A stretch of DNA of 64,000 nt, taken from positions 50,425 through 114,424 of the forward strand of contig CADASP010000013.1 in NCBI GenBank assembly GCA_902790625.1, read 5' to 3'. This DNA is from an uncultured Prevotellaceae bacterium. Lineage in GTDB: Bacteria > Bacteroidota > Bacteroidia > Bacteroidales > Bacteroidaceae. The position numbers and the translations under genes were made by a program. This document shows, in pieces, positions 44,079 to 52,524 of the stretch (position 1 is the stretch's first letter; every line of letters begins with the position of its first letter). The notes below the pieces were generated by a model that was not told the DNA's origin, made no database searches, and saw only the letters and a program-made list of their open reading frames with translations.

Positions 44079-47000
44079 TTAGAAGCTGATGGTGACGCCT
44101 CCAGTGAACGACTTGGCTCGTGGAGTCTTGGCACCGTCGGTGACGATACCCATCGAGCCATAGCCCACCTCGGGGTCGGCGCCGGAGTATTTGGTGATGA
44201 CAAAGAGGTTGTTGGCCGAGAAGTGCAGCGAGAGCTGTGTGAGGCCCCACTTCTTGATGAGCTTGGGGTCGAAGTTGTAGCTGAGCTGCGAGTAGTTGAG
44301 TCGGATGAACGAGCCGTCCTCGACGAAGCGGTCGGAGGGCAGTGCGTTGTAGCCGGCATCGTAGAGTGCGCGTGGGATTTCAGTGATGTCGCCCTCCACA
44401 CGCCAGCGCCAGTTCACGGCGCGGCTCTGGTTGTTGTTGTCAATCATCTTCTCCACGTCGCGGCGTGCCTGGTTGATGATTTTGTTGCCGTAGCGGAAGT
44501 TGAACTGGTTGTTCCACTGCAGACGTCCGTAGCGCACCTTGAAGCCGAAACCGCCAGTGAACTTGGGCAGCGATGAGCCGAGGTAGACGATGTCGAGCTC
44601 GTTGATTTGTCCGTCGCTGTTGATGTCCTCGTAGATGGCATCGCCCCCACGGAAGATGCGGTTCTCGTCTTTCGTGCCGTCGTAGCAGTAGACCATGGGC
44701 TTCGTCATGTTGTTCTCGTCGAGCACCACCTTGCCGTCGGCATCGCGCACCACGGGAGCGTTGGGGCCGCTCACTCCGGGCACCTCCACCTCGCTGTAGT
44801 CGCTATACTGATAGACACCCTTGTAGCGGAAGCCATAGATGCTGCCGAGGGCGGTCTTCAGCTCCACACGGGTGAGGTATGACGGAGTGTGTCCGCTGCG
44901 GTCGTACTCTTGGTTGAGTTTGGCCAGGCAGGTCTCGTCCATGGCGGTGATTTCGTTCTTGTTGTTGGCGAAGGTGATGTTGAAGTCGGCCGAGAACTTG
45001 CCCGCCTTGATGATTTGGTTACCATTCAGGTTGAACTCCCAACCCACATTCTTCATGTCGCCGGCGTTCTGCACCGACAGGTTGGGATAGCCCGACGAGG
45101 TGGGAATGCCATAGCTGGTCATGAGCAGGTCGCTGGTGTACTGCCAATAGAGGTCGACGTTACCAGTGATGAGTTCGTTGAAGAATCCGAAGTCGGTACC
45201 CAAGTTGTAGGTTTTCTTCTGCTCCCACTTCAGGTTCTTCAGCTGGATGTTCGAGGGATAGTTCGACGAGGCGTTGAGATAGCCGGGGCCGTCGCCATAC
45301 TTGCTGTAGAAGAGTCCCTCGGAGCTGGGCTGGCGGCCGCCGATACCCCATCCGGGACGCAGCGAGAGCATGGACACGAAGGGCAATGTCTCTTTGAACC
45401 ACGGCTCGCGGCTGACGTTCCATCGCAACGAGAAGGAGGGGAAGTTACCCCATCGCTGGTCGTCGCCAAACTTGGTGCTACCGTCGCGGCGCACGGTGAA
45501 GTCGGCCATGTAGCGTCCCTTGTAGGCATAGTGGGCTGAGTAGGTGAAGTAGATGCTGCGCCAGCGCCCGCTGCCGGTCGACATGCTCTTGATGATGCCC
45601 TCGGCGGCGGTGCTCTCGATGGTGCCCGAGGGCAATCCCCATGTGCTGGTGCCCTGCGACGACGAGGTGCCGCTGGTGAGCTGTCCGCGCAGCATCATCG
45701 ACAGCGAGTGGTCCTTGTTTCTGAAGGCGGGGGTGTAGGTGAGCGTATGGGTGGTGGTGACACCGAGGCTCTTCGACGAGTTCGACGTCGAGGAGTTGCT
45801 GCCGTTGTCCTTCCATCCGCTGGTACTCAGCGAGAGGGGCATGAACTGGTCGTCGTAGCGGTTGAAGATGTTGAACACCACCTTGCCCTCGTAGTCCAGT
45901 CGATGATGGTCTTGGTCGATGCCCAGCAGACGGTAGTTCAGCTTAAACTCCGGCGTGATGTTGTAGCTGGTGTCGTAGCTCTTGGCCAGGTGCGCCAGCG
46001 CCACGGGGTTCTTGTGGTTCAGCTGGTCGCGCAGCTTGTCGTTCACGGTGGGCAGCATCGAGTAGTATTCGTCAGTGATGTCGTTGCTGTTGGCGTCCTC
46101 CTCATAAATGGAGAGGTTGGGCATGCGCACGTAGGCGATGGAGAGCAGGTCGCCAGCGTTCTTCTTGTTCTTGGTGTAGGTGAGCGCGATGTTGGTCTCG
46201 ATTTTGATGCGGTCGCTGACGAAGTAGTCGAGATTGACGCGCGACGTGAATCGGTCGAGTCGCTGCTCGATGATGGAGCCGGTCTCATGGTCGTAGCCGG
46301 CACCGATGCGGAAATGTGCCTTCTCGCCGCCGCCGGTCAGCGCCAAGTAGTGGTTCTGTCGCCAGCCGGTCTTCTTCACCAGCGAGAGCCAGTCGGTGTT
46401 GTCGTCGTACATGCGCCACTCGGGGAATCCGCTGGTCTTGTACTGTATCTCGTTGATGTCGCTGGCATCGTCGCTCATGCGCGGGTTGAAATACTCTTCC
46501 TTGAGCAGCATGGTGTACTCGTCGCCATTGAGCAGCTTGTAGCCGTTGGGCTGATAGGTGCCAGTGAGTCGGAAGCTGTAGTTCACGCGTGTCTTGCCGC
46601 GTGCACCGCGCTTGGTCTTGATTTCGATGACACCATTACTGCCCTGCGAGCCATAGACGGCTGTGGAGGCGGCGTCTTTCAGCACGGTGATGCTCTCGAT
46701 GTCCTCGGGGTTCACGTTGAGCAGCTCGGCGAATTTCTCCTCGTTGGCCGACTGGAAGTCGAAGTCGTTGGTGTTGGTCTCCCAGATGTTGCCGTCGACC
46801 ACGATGAGCGGCTCGCTACTGCCGTTGATGCTCGACACGCCACGCAGACGCATGCTGGTGCCGCTGCCCAGGTTACCACTGTTGGCCACGATGTCGAGTC
46901 CGGCGATACGGCCCTGCAGGGCCTCGTCGACGGTGGTCATCGACAGACCCTCGAACTCCGACATCGAGATGCTCTGCTGGGCTGTTGAGATTTCGTCGAC

Positions 47001-47390
47001 AGGGATGCTCAGTCCGTTGCCCTGCGTGCGCTTCTTCGAGGTGATGGTCACCTCCTGTATTTGCGTAGCGTCTTGCAGGGTGATGTTGAACTTGGTCTTG
47101 TTGAAGGGCAGGACGACGGTCTTCGCGCCCACGTAGGTGACGCGGAGCTTGTCCTTGGGGTTCTTCAGCTTGAACGAGAAGTTGCCGCTCATGTCGGTCA
47201 CTGCCGATGCCACGATACGGTTGGCGGCGTCGATTTCCACCACGTTGGCCATCATCACGGGCCCATAGGCGTCGCTCACGGTGCCGCTGATGATGTCGCC
47301 GGCCTGCTGTGCGGCTGCGCGGCCAATGAACAATGAAGAAAGAATAAATAATAAACCTATCTTCTTTCTGATGCGAATATATTTTTTCAT
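44079..47390 (-). CDS. SusC/RagA-family TonB-dependent receptor (pair 1)
   Basis: This 1103-residue outer-membrane importer has a signal peptide, a regulatory-like beta domain (GTVSDAYGPVMMANVVEID), a long linker, and a plug with the SusC signatures GTSMRLRGVSSINGSSEPLI, DGNIWE and DIESITVLKDAASTAVYGSQG. The barrel follows to a C-terminal KSFTGGVTISF. It belongs to the FAS1-SusC-SusD-FAS1-FAS1-SusC-SusD operon, 31 bp after the first FAS1 gene. A weak heptamer relic lies just after its stop (near 44053-44068). Confidence 0.96.
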   Translation of the reverse strand: MKKYIRIRKKIGLLFILSSLFIGRAAAQQAGDIISGTVSDAYGPVMMANVVEIDAANRIVASAVTDMSGNFSFKLKNPKDKLRVTYVGAKTVVLPFNKTKFNITLQDATQIQEVTITSKKRTQGNGLSIPVDEISTAQQSISMSEFEGLSMTTVDEALQGRIAGLDIVANSGNLGSGTSMRLRGVSSINGSSEPLIVVDGNIWETNTNDFDFQSANEEKFAELLNVNPEDIESITVLKDAASTAVYGSQGSNGVIEIKTKRGARGKTRVNYSFRLTGTYQPNGYKLLNGDEYTMLLKEEYFNPRMSDDASDINEIQYKTSGFPEWRMYDDNTDWLSLVKKTGWRQNHYLALTGGGEKAHFRIGAGYDHETGSIIEQRLDRFTSRVNLDYFVSDRIKIETNIALTYTKNKKNAGDLLSIAYVRMPNLSIYEEDANSNDITDEYYSMLPTVNDKLRDQLNHKNPVALAHLAKSYDTSYNITPEFKLNYRLLGIDQDHHRLDYEGKVVFNIFNRYDDQFMPLSLSTSGWKDNGSNSSTSNSSKSLGVTTTHTLTYTPAFRNKDHSLSMMLRGQLTSGTSSSQGTSTWGLPSGTIESTAAEGIIKSMSTGSGRWRSIYFTYSAHYAYKGRYMADFTVRRDGSTKFGDDQRWGNFPSFSLRWNVSREPWFKETLPFVSMLSLRPGWGIGGRQPSSEGLFYSKYGDGPGYLNASSNYPSNIQLKNLKWEQKKTYNLGTDFGFFNELITGNVDLYWQYTSDLLMTSYGIPTSSGYPNLSVQNAGDMKNVGWEFNLNGNQIIKAGKFSADFNITFANNKNEITAMDETCLAKLNQEYDRSGHTPSYLTRVELKTALGSIYGFRYKGVYQYSDYSEVEVPGVSGPNAPVVRDADGKVVLDENNMTKPMVYCYDGTKDENRIFRGGDAIYEDINSDGQINELDIVYLGSSLPKFTGGFGFKVRYGRLQWNNQFNFRYGNKIINQARRDVEKMIDNNNQSRAVNWRWRVEGDITEIPRALYDAGYNALPSDRFVEDGSFIRLNYSQLSYNFDPKLIKKWGLTQLSLHFSANNLFVITKYSGADPEVGYGSMGIVTDGAKTPRAKSFTGGVTISF

Positions 47391-47421
47391 ATACGATCTT
47401 CCTTTCTTTATTATTTATCCA

Positions 47422-50034
47422 TTATTCATTAGCGTAGCGCAAAGGTCGGTCGATGAGGTGAATGACGGCCGACGAACTGGTCTCGATGTTAGCGGCCTCC
47501 ATGGCATCGCCCTCGTGATACAGATACTCGCGTGCCTGCAGGTTGTAGAGCGCGGGATTGCTGGTGAGCACATGTGCCGGCTCATACTGCTGCGGGTGGT
47601 CCTGGCAGCGCTGGTCGCTCACCTCGATGGTCTCACGCCCGTCGCTGCCGTCGACATATCGCGCCGTGAGCAGGTAGAAGCGCTCGGTGAGAGGGTTCAT
47701 CAATGCCGTCTCCACGGTGAGTTCGGGGTGTGTGGGGTCGATGACCTCCACGGGTGCGCCGATGAAGAGGGCGTTGTCCTGTATGTGGTATTTCACAAAG
47801 TTCACGATGGCCAACGAGTCGCGCGTCTTCGCCGTCAGGTTGCCCTCGTCCTCATACTTGTCCACCTGCTCCCATGTGGGCAGCAGCCCGTCGTTGTGCA
47901 GCTGCTGTATGCTGGCGTTAGTGGGCACGTAGATGGTGTAGTGGTAGGTGTTGAAGGTGCTGATGTTCCTTCTCGGCGAGGCAAAGCTCTTGTTGTGCAG
48001 GGTCTCCAAGAGTCCGCTGCGCTCGAAGAGTCCGTAGAACATGCTGAATTCGGGGGTGGCCGAGAGGATGTCGTCGACCGATTTGCGGGTGGTCATCAGT
48101 GGCTCGTCGTCCAGGATGTATGCCTTGCCGTTGCCGTCGGCGGTCTGGTCGTAGATGTCGCTCACCGCCACGGGGCGCTGCTCGTCGACCTGCATACTGG
48201 CGGCCACGGTCATGCCGTTGACGCCCTGCTGCACGTTGGCCACGCGCAGCATGGTGCCACCCTTGGTGCGATAGTATTCGTGGCCATCCTCAACGTCGCC
48301 GATGACGACGTGCGTCTCCAGGATGTCCTTCAGTCGGTTCTCCACCTGTGCTGTGGTGGCGCGGCCTATGCTGTCGCCCACTTCGCCCGTCTCCACATTA
48401 TAATTGTAGATGCTGGCCCACACACGCTGGTCGTCGGCCTTCGTGGGGTCCCAGTGGAAGCGGAAGAGCTGCGTCTCGGCCTTGCCATAGCTGCAGGGGT
48501 CGATGTATTGCAGCATGGCCTTGTTGTTGGGGATGAAGAAGCTGTAGCGGGCGTTGAGCGAGTTGAGGTAGATGTTGTACTTCAGCCTGTTCACGGCCCA
48601 ATAGATGATTTTCATCGACTCGTTGGTGAGTGCGGGGAAGAGCACGCTGACGAAGGAGTTGGGCGAGTAGACCTTGTTGGTGAGGTAGACGGCACCATTG
48701 CACGAGAGCCACACCGAGTCGATGTCGGCGACCTCAACGCCCATGGGGTCGTTGTCTTTGTTGAGGATGCTCTGGAACTTCGAGGGCACGCTGTTGACAA
48801 ACGAGCTGAGCATGTTGTTGTTCAGCAGTTCGGCCACCACGTCGTCGGGCACGTTCTCCCATGTGCCATACTGGTCTCTGAGGATGCGGCCGGCGCCGTT
48901 CTTCCAGTAGGCCTCCATGGCATCGTCGGATGGCACGAGCATCACGCCCATGTCGCGCTGCATCGACACGTTGCCCGTGCCTTCGATGAGTCCCGACACG
49001 AAGGCGTTCCACTCCGGGTCGTACTTCAGCAGCGCCGTGGGGTTGCCGCCGTTGGGCAGACGGTCCAGCTTCTCGTTGTTCTGCGACTTCTCGGAGAAGA
49101 ACCGCTTCTGATAGACGGTGTCCACCCTGGTGCCATACATGTCGTTATACATCATCGTCACCGAACCGGCGCGGTCGGGGTTGCGGTCGGGATAGGGTGC
49201 GCAGAAGCGCTCCATCAGCCGGTTGTAGAGGCTCACGTTGCTCTTCGTGCGGATGCGCTCGGCCATGTTGGGCAGCGGCGTCACCACGTCGGCCATGAGG
49301 TGGATGAATCCGTTGCTGCACTTCACGTTGGGTTCCGACACCTGCACACCGTTGATGCTGGCCTCGCCGGGCCGACGCTGCGTGGTGTGGTTGAACAGGA
49401 AGTCGTAGTCGCTGTTGGTGATGCGCTTGTTGGTGAGCATCTTCTCGATGAAGAGCACCAGGGGCACGGTGCTGTTGTCGGTCATGCACACGATGCTCTG
49501 TCCGCCGTCGCGGAAGCGCTGCCAGTAGGGTGTCAGCGGCATCTCCTCGGGGCGGAACACGGTCACCGAGTCGTAGGGGGTGGTGGAGGCGAAGCGGCGC
49601 AGGCTCTCGCCCTCGGTGGGTGGTGTGCCCTCAACGCTGGGCAGCGCCGAGAGCTGCATCGAGTTGTCGAGCATGCTGCCAAAGAGCAGCAACCGCTTCT
49701 GCGAGTTGGAGAGCGCGGCATAGCTGCCCACTCCCCACTGGCGTTGGCTGAAGAAACGCTCATAGGCGGCGTCGTCGGCCACGAAGAGCGTCTTCGAACC
49801 CGTCTTGGCCAGCACATCGCGATAGCCAAGATCGTCAATCAAGCGCACGGTGTTGGTGTAGTTGCCTTGGCTCTCGAGCCAGTTGTAGATGCTCGAGCCC
49901 CAGCCTTCGGGCGTTCGCTCGTCAAGGTCGTACTGCGAGCACGATGTCGTGCTCAGAGCACCGGCCAACAGCACACCCGTAGCAGCCAGCAACAAGAGCC
50001 GACCGTGCTTCTGTGTTCGTTTTTCGGTTTTCAT
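47422..50034 (-). CDS. Multi-domain FAS1 (fasciclin) lipoprotein, 870 residues
   Basis: The first gene of the operon encodes a lipoprotein (STTSC, Cys32) with several fasciclin domains. Domain 1 runs from about 45 to 270: SKTLFVADDAAYERFF, then CSNGFIHLMADVVTPLPNMAERI. Domain 2, about 340-570, is less regular (MGVMLVPSDDAMEAYW, NGAVYLTNKVYSPNSF). Later domains include ARYSFFIPNNKAML (about 510) and a clear last one, YHYTIYVPTNASIQQL to SSSAVIHLIDRPL (about 710-866). Such repeated FAS1 proteins form extended adhesive rods elsewhere. Here the role is presumably ligand capture or attachment at the surface beside SusCD. Substrate is unknown and no enzyme domain is seen. Confidence 0.85.
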   Translation of the reverse strand: MKTEKRTQKHGRLLLLAATGVLLAGALSTTSCSQYDLDERTPEGWGSSIYNWLESQGNYTNTVRLIDDLGYRDVLAKTGSKTLFVADDAAYERFFSQRQWGVGSYAALSNSQKRLLLFGSMLDNSMQLSALPSVEGTPPTEGESLRRFASTTPYDSVTVFRPEEMPLTPYWQRFRDGGQSIVCMTDNSTVPLVLFIEKMLTNKRITNSDYDFLFNHTTQRRPGEASINGVQVSEPNVKCSNGFIHLMADVVTPLPNMAERIRTKSNVSLYNRLMERFCAPYPDRNPDRAGSVTMMYNDMYGTRVDTVYQKRFFSEKSQNNEKLDRLPNGGNPTALLKYDPEWNAFVSGLIEGTGNVSMQRDMGVMLVPSDDAMEAYWKNGAGRILRDQYGTWENVPDDVVAELLNNNMLSSFVNSVPSKFQSILNKDNDPMGVEVADIDSVWLSCNGAVYLTNKVYSPNSFVSVLFPALTNESMKIIYWAVNRLKYNIYLNSLNARYSFFIPNNKAMLQYIDPCSYGKAETQLFRFHWDPTKADDQRVWASIYNYNVETGEVGDSIGRATTAQVENRLKDILETHVVIGDVEDGHEYYRTKGGTMLRVANVQQGVNGMTVAASMQVDEQRPVAVSDIYDQTADGNGKAYILDDEPLMTTRKSVDDILSATPEFSMFYGLFERSGLLETLHNKSFASPRRNISTFNTYHYTIYVPTNASIQQLHNDGLLPTWEQVDKYEDEGNLTAKTRDSLAIVNFVKYHIQDNALFIGAPVEVIDPTHPELTVETALMNPLTERFYLLTARYVDGSDGRETIEVSDQRCQDHPQQYEPAHVLTSNPALYNLQAREYLYHEGDAMEAANIETSSSAVIHLIDRPLRYANE

Positions 50035-50068
50035 TTACGCTGTTGATTTTATAATTGCAATTATGGTG

Positions 50069-50076
50069 CAAAATTA
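50069..50076 (-). promoter_or_regulatory. -7 promoter element of the FAS1/SusCD operon
   Basis: TAATTTTG on the minus strand, 35 bases before the ATG at 50034. No clear -33 TTTG is visible, which fits a promoter that needs an activator. Confidence 0.65.
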
Positions 50077-50242
50077 CAAATAATTAACGCGCGAAGCTTT
50101 CCAGTTGGTGCTTTCGTGTTTTCTTTACGTGAAGGCTGCTTTCCTGCATGTTCCAACGTCTTTCGTTCTCGTTCCAAAAGTGCGCCGTCATGCTTCGCTT
50201 TCGTGCCATCTTGCCGCCAGCGGGGGCTTCGCCAGAATTTTT

Positions 50243-50305
50243 CGGATTATTCGGATTATTCAGATTCTTCAGATTCTTCAGATTATTCAGATTATTCAGA
50301 TTATT
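50243..50305. repeat. Seven tandem nonamers, CGGATTATT/CAGATTATT/CAGATTCTT
   Basis: Seven perfect-period 9-nt units lie in the divergent gap between the FAS1 operon and tdk. The same CAGATTATT unit occurs in frame inside the GH94 gene at 22690. Confidence 0.9.
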
Positions 50306-50340
50306 CGGAGCGCCCGGATTTTCCAGGCCTATCGCCCACG

Positions 50341-50385
50341 AAAATTTGGAGCGCGACTTTTTTCAAAAAGTCAACGCCAAATTTT
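50341..50385. repeat. AAAATTTGG-type hairpin, mixed core
   Basis: The left half AAAATTTGGAGCGCGACTTT has the GGAGCGCGAC core. The right half AAAAAGTCAACGCCAAATTT has the GTCAACGCC core, so the outer bases pair and the centre is mismatched. It looks like a hybrid of the 11408 and 61777 versions. The rest of the gap (50386-50540) holds only TTCCATGCATGGAA and no gene. Confidence 0.8.
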
Positions 50386-50540
50386 TGTTCCAGGCCGTGG
50401 AGTTTTTATGCCGCATGCGAAAGCAAAAAAAAGTCCGATTTGGTTATCCGTAAAGTAACTGTCAAAGAATAAGTTGCTATGGCTTTAGGGCGTAAATGCC
50501 CCCTAATTCCATGCATGGAAAAGAAAAAACGGCGAAAACG

Positions 50541-50572
50541 TTTGGTTATTCGCATGCTTATTCGTAACTTTG
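50541..50572 (+). promoter_or_regulatory. Promoter of tdk (-33 TTTG, -7 TAACTTTG)
   Basis: TTTG at 50541 and TAACTTTG at 50565, spaced 20 bp. The tdk ATG is about 100 bases downstream. Confidence 0.8.
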
Positions 50573-50670
50573 CAGCCAATTATGGAAGCGCGGGTGCCCT
50601 CATTAGCTACCGAAGAAGCCGATGATGTGTGCGCGCCCAAGCAGACAACGGCAAAACCGTATATAGCGCA

Positions 50671-51252
50671 ATGGCAGAAAACGTTTCAGGCGAGGCACAT
50701 CGCCCCGGCAGAATTGAGGTGGTGTGCGGCTCGATGTTTTCGGGCAAGACCGAGGAGCTGATCAGGCGGATGCGCAGGGCGCAGTTCGCACGGCAGCGCG
50801 TGGAAATCTTCAAACCATCCATCGACGTGCGCTATTCCGACGAGGATGTGGTGAGCCACGACCAGAAGCACATACAGTCGACACCCATCGACTCGTCGGC
50901 GAGCATCCTGCTGCTCTCGAGCGACATCGACGTGGTGGGCATCGACGAGGCGCAGTTCTTCGACATGGGCCTGGTCGACGTGTGCAACGAGCTGGCCAAC
51001 CGTGGCGTGCGCGTCATCATCGCCGGCCTCGACATGGACTTCCGCGGCGTGCCCTTCGGCCCCATGCCCGCCCTCTGCGCCATCGCCGACGACGTGACGA
51101 AGGTGCATGCCATCTGCGTGCGCTGTGGCAACCTGGCCTATGTGAGCCACCGCAAGGTGACGTCGGACAAGCGCGTGCTGCTGGGCGAGACACAGGAGTA
51201 TGAGCCGCTGTGCCGCGAGTGCTACCAGAAGGAGATGAGACAAGGGAAGTGA
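50671..51252 (+). CDS. tdk: Thymidine kinase
   Basis: This 193-residue type II thymidine kinase phosphorylates thymidine to dTMP for salvage. Walker [15 protein letters not shown], the DEAQFF Walker B/Asp motif and [17 protein letters not shown] are present. The zinc-binding lasso is [14 protein letters not shown] with the second pair CRECYQ. The ATG at 50671 gives a normal N-terminus; an in-frame GTG at 50629 would add 14 unrelated residues. Transcribed divergently from the FAS1/SusCD operon and followed 28 bp later by the PerM-family gene. Confidence 0.96.
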   Translation: MAENVSGEAHRPGRIEVVCGSMFSGKTEELIRRMRRAQFARQRVEIFKPSIDVRYSDEDVVSHDQKHIQSTPIDSSASILLLSSDIDVVGIDEAQFFDMGLVDVCNELANRGVRVIIAGLDMDFRGVPFGPMPALCAIADDVTKVHAICVRCGNLAYVSHRKVTSDKRVLLGETQEYEPLCRECYQKEMRQGK

Positions 51253-51280
51253 GAAAGCATTTTTCCCTATATATATAATA

Positions 51281-52402
51281 ATGAGGCAGACGATCACATT
51301 CGACACCTTCGCCCGCTGGCTGGGGTATGGCCTGCTCATTCTGGCCATCTTCATGCTGTTGAGCTATCTGAGCAGTGTGCTGCTGCCCTTCGCCGTGGGC
51401 TGGCTGCTGGCATATCTGCTCTTCCCACTGGTGAAGTTTGTGCAGCACCGACTGCACGTGGGCAACCGCGTGCTCAGCATCATCATCACGCTGGTGGGCG
51501 CCGCCGTGGTGGTGGGATTCGTGCTGTGGCTCATCATACCGCCCATGGTGGAGCAGTTCTCAAAACTGGGGCAACTGGCCACCAACTACATACAGCAGTC
51601 GGCACGCATCGACAGCATACCCGAGGCCATACGCCAGTGGACGGAGAACAACCGTGAGCAGATAAAGCAATTCCTGAGCAGCCACGAGTTCACCAACGGA
51701 CTAAAAGAAGCCATCCCCAGCATGTTTCGCGTATTGGGCAAGACGGCCAACATCATCATGAGCATCGCCGGCTCGCTCATCGCACTGCTCTACATGTTCT
51801 TCATCCTCATGGACTATGAGTATCTGACCAAGGCGTGGATCAAGATATTCCCCAAGAAGAGCCGCCCCTTCTGGAGCGAACTGGCCACCGACGCCGAGCG
51901 CGAGCTGAGCAACTACATACGTGGGCAAGGCATGGTGGCGCTCATCATGGGCATCCTGTTCTGCATCGGATTCACCATCATCGACTTCCCCATGGCCATC
52001 GGCCTGGGCATCCTCATCGGCATCATGGACCTGGTGCCCTATCTGCACACCCTGGCGCTGCTGCCCACGGCACTGCTGGCACTGCTGAAGGCCGCCGACA
52101 CGGGGCAGAACTTCTGGGTCATCCTGCTGTCGGCACTGGCTGTCTTCGCCGTCGTGCAGGTCATCATCGACATGGTGGTGACACCCAAGGTGATGGGAAA
52201 GGCCATGGGCCTCAACCCCGCCATCCTGCTGCTGTCGCTCAGCATCTGGGGTGCACTGCTCGGATTCATCGGACTCATCATCGCACTGCCGCTCACCACC
52301 CTGCTCATGGCCTACTACCAGCGATACATCACACGCGAAGAGGACGACAGCGGAACGCTGAACGACAGCTTGGAAGAACAGGGGAAGACAAGCGAATCGT
52401 AA
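51281..52402 (+). CDS. AI-2E/PerM-family membrane protein
   Basis: This 373-residue protein has about seven to eight hydrophobic helices and the family pattern: an N-terminal pair of helices (LLSYLSSVLLPFAVGWLLAYLLFPLV), a soluble segment near 100-150, then ALIMGILFCIGFTIIDFPMAIGLGILIGIMDLVPYLH and a PKVMGKAMGLNPAILLLSL signature. The family contains TqsA, exporters and Na+/H+ antiporters, so the transported species cannot be named. The cytosolic C-terminus is acidic. It is probably co-transcribed with tdk. Confidence 0.9.
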   Translation: MRQTITFDTFARWLGYGLLILAIFMLLSYLSSVLLPFAVGWLLAYLLFPLVKFVQHRLHVGNRVLSIIITLVGAAVVVGFVLWLIIPPMVEQFSKLGQLATNYIQQSARIDSIPEAIRQWTENNREQIKQFLSSHEFTNGLKEAIPSMFRVLGKTANIIMSIAGSLIALLYMFFILMDYEYLTKAWIKIFPKKSRPFWSELATDAERELSNYIRGQGMVALIMGILFCIGFTIIDFPMAIGLGILIGIMDLVPYLHTLALLPTALLALLKAADTGQNFWVILLSALAVFAVVQVIIDMVVTPKVMGKAMGLNPAILLLSLSIWGALLGFIGLIIALPLTTLLMAYYQRYITREEDDSGTLNDSLEEQGKTSES

Positions 52403-52524
52403 ACAGAAAAGGGGGTTTATGTGTTTTATTGGTTTTAATCTGTTTTACTACATCGAAAGAAAGAGAAAGCATATACAATAAAAGCTATTATTCACTTAAC
52501 AATTAAACAAAAACGAACAAAAGT

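Noticed and set aside
50243..50305. Tandem nonamers considered as a CRISPR array
   Set aside because: Units are contiguous 9-mers without unique spacers, and no cas gene is present.
50570..50761. 63-codon ORF overlapping the tdk start
   Set aside because: It is out of frame with tdk, and its first codons overlap the promoter and leader; no family resemblance.
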